Assembly: GCA_016946835.1 (NCBI GenBank)
Contig: JACVTC010000001.1
Span: 604,501-668,500 of the forward strand
Reading direction: 5' to 3'
DNA: 64,000 nt
Source: Neocallimastix lanati (nom. inval.)
Taxonomy: Eukaryota; Neocallimastigomycota; Neocallimastigomycetes; Neocallimastigales; Neocallimastigaceae
The notes under the pieces were generated by a model that saw only the letters and a program-made list of their open reading frames with translations, had not been told where the DNA came from and did no database searches. Each line of letters starts with the position of its first letter. Within the stretch, counting starts at the first letter, position 1. Positions 57,231 through 64,000 of the stretch are shown piece by piece. The position numbers and the translations under genes were made by a program.

Positions 57231-60200
57231 ATGTTTACAGAACAATTTAAAATTATTTTATGGAAGAATTGGAAAATATTTAAGAGAAGATCAAGTTTAT
57301 TTTCTTGTTTTTTTGAAATATTTTTCACTTTTCTTATTTTGGCTACTTTATGTAAATTTTCTTTTTATATATTTATTTATTACTTCAATAACGGTTATAC
57401 AAATAGTTTAAATAGAAATACTAAATGAATGATAAAAAAAAAATTAAATTATTTAAAATTTAAGTAATAATTTTCAAAATAAGAGAAAAAAAGAAAATTC
57501 ATTACTAAAAATTTAAAATAATAATAAATTAAAAATAATTTAAGATAAGATATATTAACGGAATATAAATTTTTTTTTTTTAATTATAAAATATAATTTA
57601 GCTGTTCGTAATCGTGATGAAGTATTATTAAAGAAAAAAGGTCCTGAAGAAGCTATCGATATTACTGGTGGTTTTTCCGAATTATATAATTCGCAAATTA
57701 CTAATAGTTCAATTGCTTTTGTCTTACCAAACAATAAAAATCTTGAAGTTGATGGTGATACATTTATTTCTTATGTAATGAATGATCCAGAAATTAAAAA
57801 TGCTGCTGGTCTTTCATACAAAAAGTTTGATAATGAGGAAGTATTGGAAAATTTTGTATACAACGATTCTGATGATAGTATTCTTTGTGGTGTTGTTTTC
57901 AATAATGATTATACGGATTATTCGATTCGAATTAAAGGTTCAAATATTGTTGATTCAAAAGAAGATCCAATTTGGAATTTTGCTAAAAGCAGAAGAATGG
58001 AATATATCGAATCCAGTCTTTGGACAGGAGGTGATGTGAATAATGATAATTATTCGAATCCAGTCGAATCCGACAAGTACAGATACGTTTTTATTTATAT
58101 CCAGATGGCTATTGATAATGCCATTATTCAAACGAAAACAAATAATACCGTTCATGGTTTATCCGCAAAAATTGGAAAATTTGCTAAAGCTGAAATTCAT
58201 TATGATTCCAAAATAGATAATAAAACTGAACGTGAATTTAACGGCTTAGCTCCTTATCTTTTGCTTTTATGTATTGGTCAGTTTTTCCATATTAGTAATC
58301 GTTTAATGGATGAAGTTGAAGATAGAACAAAGGAAGACCTTATCTCCATTGGTACCAACCCATTCCATTTATGGTTTACGTGGGAAATAATATATTTTCC
58401 TCTTTCAATCATTACTCTTTTCCTTTATATGCTTTTTGATCCTTCAAAAATTAATGGTACAATTAATCCGTTAATTTTCATCGTTTTCTATACATTCTAT
58501 GTAATTTCTATGTATAATGTGGCTGTCATTGTTTCTCTTTTGATCAAAAAAACAAGAACCGTTTTAGTTTTCATTTGTATGTTTGTCGCTTCAATGATTT
58601 CTATCAATAACTTTGTATTCAAATTGAAAATTGATGGTCATGAAAATATTGAAAAGATCATATCTGCTATTTTTTCACCTATTGGAGTGAGTATGGGTTC
58701 TGAAGAAATTTTACATGAAAGTGATGAAAATCGTCATATAGGATTCTCCAATTTGTTCCAAAGTAAATTTGGCTTTTATTTTATTTTCGCATTTGTTGAT
58801 ATGGTTGCTTACTTTCTTATTGCCATTGTTCTTGAATATTTGAAAAAGATTGATATTAGAAGTATCGGTATAAGAAAGTTATCAATGGAAAAGGAAATGA
58901 ATACTACAAATGCTAATGATAATGATATTCAAGAAGATCCGGTTGGCACTGAATGCTACGTTTATGTAAAAAATATTTATAAATATTTCAAATTCAGAAG
59001 AAATATCGGCACGGATATCGATGATAATGATAAACCCCTTGGTAAAATTTTTGCTGCTAATAATAACATAAGTTTTAAGGTTTATAAAGATGAAATATTT
59101 GCTATTTTAGGTCATAATGGTGCTGGTAAAAGTACCTTGATCCAAAATATGGTTGGTATCATTAAACCAGACCATGGTGAAACCTATTATAGTGGATTAC
59201 CATTCAGTAAAAATAAAAAAAAAATTCGTAGTCAATTTGGTATTTGTCTTCAAAGCGACGTTTTAATTAAAGGATTTACGGTTGCTGATCATTTCAAACT
59301 TCATTCCGGTATCAAAGGTGTAAATAATACCGATTTTGAAAGTTGGATAAAAGAAATTGATTTAGTTGGAAAAGAACATTATGAAGTTCAAAAGATGAGT
59401 GGTGGTCAAAAAAGAAAACTTTGTATTGGTTTAGCTCTTATTGGTAACCCAAAATATGTTTTCTTGGATGAACCAACCACTGGTCTGGATCCTCTCTCTC
59501 GTAGAAAAATATGGAGTTTATTATTAAAGATTAAAAAAAACAGAGTAATTTTCATCACAACTCACTATATGGATGAAGCTGATATTATTGCTGATCGTAA
59601 GTTAATTTTAAATAAGGGAACTATTCGTTGTTTGGGTAGTAGTGTCTACTTAAAGAATCATTTCAAAATGAAATATAATTTGGAAGTGGAAACTTCAGAT
59701 GTTTCATCGGTAGATCATCTCATTCAAAATTATATTCCAGAAGCCACTTATTATAATAATAAAACAGATGTTGATAAAAAGTCGACCACTTCTTCTACTC
59801 ATATTTGGAAGTTGCCAGTAACTGCTTCTAGTTCTTTCTCAGTTCTTCTTGGTTGTTTGGAAAAGGAAAAGGGCAATCTTTTGAAAAACTTTTCCTTAAA
59901 TGCACCATTGCTGGAAGAATTATTTGTTTCTTTGGACAGAGAAACAGAAGAAAAAAGAAAAGGAAATGACCAAGAAAAACAAGCCAAGGCCATTGAATTA
60001 CCAAAAATTGAAAATGTTCAGAAACCGGGTGATTTGAAAACCGCCTTACGTCTTTGTAGATATCGTATGCGGGTCTATTTACGTCAAAAAACGTATTGGT
60101 TCATGGGAATTTTAGTTCCAGTAGCCGTATTATACATCTTTTTACCTATTTTTAATCGTCAACTCAGTGATCTTAAGTTCTACGATTATGAAAAGAGAGA

Positions 60201-62463
60201 GCTTTCCTCTTCTATGTATAAAAACCAACAATGGAATTATGATATTCAAAATTCCAATACTGTTGACAAAATTTCTCAAAACATTATTCAACAAGAACTT
60301 CCAAAGCATATGGATCAAGGAGCAAGTGTTGATTTCTTAAAAATTGATCAGGTTAACGAAAAAAGTTATTCAATTACCGGAGAACCTTATTACGTTTCAA
60401 GTTTCTCTGGAAATTATATCAACGATACCTATCAATTTACCATATATTATAATGATTCTATGATTCATTCTCTTCCATCCACCTTAAATATGTTAAGTAA
60501 TGCCGTATTAGCTTCTAATAATGTCAATGACACAATCCACTTGAATTCTTATCCATTCAATTATTTCAATGATTATTCCATTACTCTCATGAAAGTGTTT
60601 GCTACCTTATTAATTACTTTTTGTATTTCTTTCCCATTATCTTTCTACGGTACGAATGTTGTCCGTGAAAGAGTTCAAAATTTGTTGAAACAACTTCAAT
60701 TAAATGGTATCGCTAACAAAAGTTATTGGTTATCCGTTTTAATTTCTGATCATATCATTTTCATAATTACCTGTGTGATAATCTTACTGACATTCGTCAT
60801 TTGCAAATTTACTCCATTTTTCCATGTATCAATGATCATTTTGTTATTTATTTTTATCTACATATGTGGTATTGCTTGTCTTTTATTCCAGTATTGTGTC
60901 AGCTACCTCCTCAATACTGAAAGTAATGCTTTTCTTATCTTTTTCCTCTTCAACATTGTTCCACCATATGCCATTACGATCAGAGCTTTTCTTGAAAATG
61001 TCGAAACTGATATAGGCAGTCCACTCGAAATCCAAATCTATCTTGGAGCAATTATTTTAGCTTTAGGTACCGTTTTCCCAAGTTATAGTTTTGTCAAAGT
61101 TTTCAAATCAATGATTAATATTGGTATCAAACATAACGCTATTAAAATTAATATTTCATTCTTCAGTTTATTAAATTTAAACTATCATATCATCACTTGT
61201 TTAATCGCTTCTCTTCTTAGTATCATCGTTTACAGCTATGTATTAGCTAATCTGACCAAGAAGAAATATAATCCAAAACGAAAGGTATTAGAGACTACCG
61301 ATGAAATCAACGAAAAATACAATAAGGAATTGAAAAATAGTGATGATGATATTCAAAAGGAATTTCATCGTGTCTTAAATGATGATACCGAAAATCGCAT
61401 TCCAATAAAAATTTTAAAGTTGTCGAAGGAATATGATGAAATTAATTTTGAAACTAAACAAGAGATAAACGATGCCATTGATCGTAAAAATCCAAAATAT
61501 GGAGAATATCATTTAAGTGAAATGGGTAGTGGTCGTATCGTTGTGACACCATTTGAAAATATCACCTTGGAAATTGATAAATGTGAATGCTTTGGTATTT
61601 TAGGTCCTAATGGTTCTGGTAAATCTAGTTTACTTAATACCACCTCTTTCACCTTCCCACAGACTCTTGGAAAAATATATTATGATGGTAAAGATACTAC
61701 TGAAAGAGTAGGAAATGAAATTACATTAGGTTACTGTCCTCAAGAAGATACACTTTGGAATGAATTTACTCTCTTTGAACATATTGAAATGTTTCTTTAT
61801 CTTCGTGGATATTCTAAAAAGGAGGCTAAAAAAATCGCTAAAGAATTCATTAGCTACTGTCATTTGACTGAACATAAAAATAAAATGCCTTATGAATTAA
61901 GTGGAGGAACTCGTCGTAAACTTAATATATTAATTGCCCTTTGCTGTTCTTCCACTAAGATTATTATGGATGAACCATCGGCAGGAATGGATCCTTCTAC
62001 TCGTCGTTATATTTGGGATATCATCAAAAGTACTATCCAAAATAACAAATCATCTACAATAATGTCTACTCATTCGATGGAAGAAGCAGAATTATTATGT
62101 AATCGTATTGCCATTATGGTCAAGGGTAGATTAAAGTGTATTGGTACTCCTGAACACTTGAAGATGAAATTTGGTAATACCTATATTTTGGATGTTCATT
62201 CCAATGATGTAGAAAAATTCCATAATGAAATCGTTCTTAAGGGTCAACTCTTTGAAAAAAGTGCTTTTACACGTGAAGACAAGTCTTCCAATCGTGTTAA
62301 ATATGAAGTCAAAAATACTAATAAAATTAGTCACATTTTCGAAATGATGGAATCTTGTAGAAAAGATGGTTTAGTTACGGACTATAGTTATAGTCAAACT
62401 TCATTAGAACAAGTTTTCCTTAATTTTGCATTAAATGCTACAGAAGAACAAATAAAAATATAA
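57231..62463 (+). CDS. ABCA-type full ABC transporter
   Basis: The only intact host gene. With the predicted intron removed (57,352-57,601) it encodes about 1,660 residues, normal for ABCA proteins, which move lipids across membranes. Layout: first membrane span at residues 23-40 (exon 1), extracellular loop to about 255, membrane spans about 256-455, then nucleotide-binding domain 1 with Walker A GHNGAGKST (about 544), signature MSGGQKRKL (about 640), Walker B VFLDEPTTGLDP (about 661) and H-loop TTHYMDEAD (about 695). The second half has a span at about 872-891, a second loop, spans about 1039-1258, and nucleotide-binding domain 2 with GPNGSGKSS (about 1372), LSGGTRRKLN (about 1474), IIMDEPSAGMDP (about 1494) and STHSMEEAE (about 1530). 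The C-terminal SQTSLEQVFLNFA motif is typical of ABCA. All ATPase motifs are intact. Gene-specific substrate cannot be told. Start chosen at the only ATG giving a first membrane span. Confidence 0.95.
57352..57601 (+). other. Predicted intron in the ABC transporter gene
   Basis: 250 bp, GTAAAT...TTTAG. Splicing joins codon phase 1 (exon 1 is 121 nt) and links the N-terminal span directly to VRNRDEVLLKKKG. Without splicing the frame stops at 57,426. The intron is almost pure A/T, including stops in all frames. Confidence 0.85.
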
Positions 62464-63090
62464 AAAAGAAAATATATTATAAAAAATAAATTATAGAGGA
62501 AAAGAAAATTAATATAAAAAAAGAATGAAAAAGGTGACAATCATTGTAGCGCAAAAAAATAAAGAAAAAAAAATAAATATTATAAATAATGAAAAGAAGT
62601 AATAAAAAAAAAGGTAAAAAAAAATAAAATAAAAAAATAAAATGTAATCCAAAAATAAAATAAAATAAAATAAAATAATAAAAAAAAAAAAAAGTAAAAA
62701 AAAAAGAAAAAATTAAACATATATAAAAAATGAAAAATGAAAAATGAAAAATGAAATGTAAAAAAAAATGTAAAATTTAAATAAAAACAAAATAAATATA
62801 AATTAAGCAAAAGTGTATTTAGATAAATGTTTAAAATAAAAAAAAATTATAGTAGTTATTAAGTAGGTTTAGTTTATTTATATCTATACCAAATCGTATT
62901 GTTATAAGGTTTGTTATAGTTCCTTCAGATGTAATTTTTTTTTTTTTTATTTTTTATTTTTTATTTTTAAATATATTTAATATATATGGCAACACAATTT
63001 ATCTGGTCTTATTTGGTGATGAAAACCTTGTTACATTATCAATAATATTTTTCTTTTTAATTTTAGTATTATTACCATCTAGATAAATAG
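62464..63090. other. 3' flank of the transporter, A-rich
   Basis: A-rich plus strand with repeated AATAAA-like words, presumably the 3' UTR and terminator of the transporter. No other gene seen. Confidence 0.6.
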
Positions 63091-63094
63091 GATT

Positions 63095-63245
63095 TCCTTC
63101 AACAGGGGATAAACAGGGTACTTCGATGTGAAGTGAACTCTGCTGTTGAAAGGTAGTTAACTTTTCTTGCTAAGTGGCTCCATCACCCGCCTGGAGAGTT
63201 AAAATGAAAAAGTTAACCACCCAATCTTTCGCATGGGTATGGGTT
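63095..63245. ncRNA. Candidate structured RNA element, unknown family
   Basis: A roughly 150-bp GC-richer island with three consecutive foldable units. First: TTCAACAG (63,098-63,105) pairs with CTGTTGAA (63,143-63,150), enclosing CAGGG/CTCTG (63,114-63,118 with 63,138-63,142) and ACTTC/GAAGT (63,120-63,124 with 63,130-63,134). Second: GGTAGTTAACTTTTC (63,152-63,166) pairs with GAAAAAGTTAACCACC (63,206-63,221), with an inner CTCCA/TGGAG (63,178-63,182 with 63,192-63,196). Third: ACCCA/TGGGT (63,219-63,223 with 63,234-63,238). No ORF and no match I recognise to tRNA, 5S, SRP, RNase P or known riboswitches. The strand is undetermined. It lies outside the neighbouring copia LTR. Confidence 0.45.
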
Positions 63246-63377
63246 TGTTTTGAATAATTTTAATTATTTAGTCAAACTTTGTAAAGTTATTGGACAGCTA
63301 AATTGATTATTTAATATATTAGAACATTAGAACCTGGAATATAAACAGATATTTAATGTATATTTTAATATTCTAGT

Positions 63378-63652
63378 TGTTAAATATAACACTTAAATTC
63401 AGAAATGATATTTATATTTTATTATGTGTTTATTTATTTATTTATTTATTTATTTATTGCTTTTACATTTAGAAAGACCTTATTCATTTAAGAATATGTT
63501 ATTACATGTTATTTATATTTATTTTCTAGTCTAACATTATTGGTAACATTTAACGTTACACTGCATTATATTATCGAATAAAAAAATATTTTACACTTAA
63601 TAATGTAGTATAATGTACAATGTAATTAAACACATAACTGTGATATTTAACA
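63378..63652 (-). repeat. 3' LTR of the right-edge copia element
   Basis: 275 bp with a perfect 10-base terminal inverted repeat (TGTTAAATAT ... ATATTTAACA). On the minus strand it follows the purine tract GTAGGGGGAA. It contains a TTTA array (63,430-63,460). Same family as 2541-2804, opposite orientation. Confidence 0.88.
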
Positions 63653-63673
63653 TTCCCCCTACATTGGCATTTT

Positions 63674-64000
63674 CTACATTTCCATGATGAAGTCTGAGAA
63701 ATATTTAAGCTTGGGTCCAGAAATACTTTTGGTTAATGGATCTGCCATCATTGAGTTAGAACCAATAAGTGTTAATTTAATTTCATTTTTCATAATTTCA
63801 TCTTGAACATATTTGTATTTTATATCCATATATTTGCATCGTCCCTTTTGGTTTTCATTTTCAGCTATATCCTTACATGGTTTATTATCTATTCTAATAT
63901 TAATTCTAATGTTTTTGTTAAATATTTCATTAACTAATCTTCTTATCCATATAGCTTGTTTGGTACATTCTATTAAGCTTGAGTATTCGGCTTCTGTAGT
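63674..64000 (-). CDS. Copia RNase H C-terminus (runs off the window)
   Basis: Open from 64,000 to a stop at 63,674-63,676. It begins TTEAEYSSLIECTKQAIW, the RNase H STAEAEY block, continues with RIDNKPCKDIAE and CKYMDIKYKYV, and ends MADPLTKSISGPKLKYFSDFIMEM. It lacks internal stops in the part seen. The C-terminal SISGPK block is shared with the left-edge element (2,397-2,414), confirming one family. Whether the whole element is intact cannot be judged here. Confidence 0.9.
   Translation of the reverse strand, partial: TTEAEYSSLIECTKQAIWIRRLVNEIFNKNIRINIRIDNKPCKDIAENENQKGRCKYMDIKYKYVQDEIMKNEIKLTLIGSNSMMADPLTKSISGPKLKYFSDFIMEM

Noticed and set aside
62580-62810. Phe-rich minus-strand frame after the transporter
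   Set aside because: Complement of A-rich 3' flank; no domain or conservation signal.
1-64000. Mitochondrial or organellar origin of the AT-rich sequence
   Set aside because: LTR retrotransposons, a chromodomain element, a full ABCA gene with a GT-AG intron and standard stop usage indicate nuclear DNA.

Overview
The window looks like a repeat-rich, gene-poor stretch of a nuclear genome from an extremely AT-rich eukaryote, most likely an anaerobic gut fungus (Neocallimastigomycota). The reasons are very low GC with long A/T homopolymers and ATT/AAT arrays, Asn-codon expansions inside proteins, a short GT-AG intron, LTR retrotransposons using the standard code, and relics of bacterial-type genes (a nonribosomal peptide synthetase adenylation domain and a PanP-like decarboxylase) of a kind known from this phylum. 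A dictyostelid-like organism is the main alternative. The assignment is an inference from composition and gene content.

Layout. 1-13.9 kb is a mosaic of broken Ty1/copia and Ty3/gypsy pieces: copia pol with its 3' LTR (1-2804), a gypsy integrase into which that copia element landed (2805-4030), a decayed copia pol (4.7-6.2 kb), a gypsy gag-PR-RT (6.75-9.58 kb), a copia RT-RNase H (9.58-11.7 kb) and an Asn-rich gag on the minus strand (12.5-13.9 kb). 13.9-21.0 kb is a minus-strand gypsy chromovirus with an integrase-chromodomain end, carrying a solo LTR with target-site duplication in its leader. 21.2-27.7 kb is an apparently intact minus-strand copia element (1,539-residue Gag-Pol, 234-bp LTRs differing at one base, AATTA duplications). 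28.4-34.55 kb is a related, older copia element with complete LTRs and AAAAC duplications, sitting next to the 5' LTR, primer site and gag of another gypsy element (34.7-37.0 kb). 37-45 kb holds two more decayed copia relatives, one split by a solo gypsy LTR with a GTGGG duplication. 45-49.65 kb is a decayed plus-strand gypsy element.

49.6-54.2 kb holds the only sign of accessory metabolism: an NRPS adenylation-domain relic (minus), a group II PLP-dependent decarboxylase relic (plus) and a short fragment resembling an NRPS-type oxidase/nitroreductase, within a diverged local duplication that also contains a solo LTR. The single intact host gene is a full-length ABCA-type ABC transporter (57,231-62,463, one intron, 1,660 residues). 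Downstream lie a GC-rich, strongly self-complementary island (63.1-63.24 kb) and the 3' end of a minus-strand copia element of the same family as the one at the left edge.

How the parts work together. The copia elements share one architecture: a primer site complementary to the anticodon arm of tRNA-Lys(CUU), a leader with hairpins (tandem in three of them), one Gag-Pol frame, and an Asn-rich spacer between integrase and reverse transcriptase. The gypsy element at 36.4 kb appears to use the 3' end of the same tRNA. The most notable signals are the compensatory base changes between the leader hairpin arrays, the shared tRNA-Lys primer, the structured GC island after the transporter gene, and the NRPS/decarboxylase relics.
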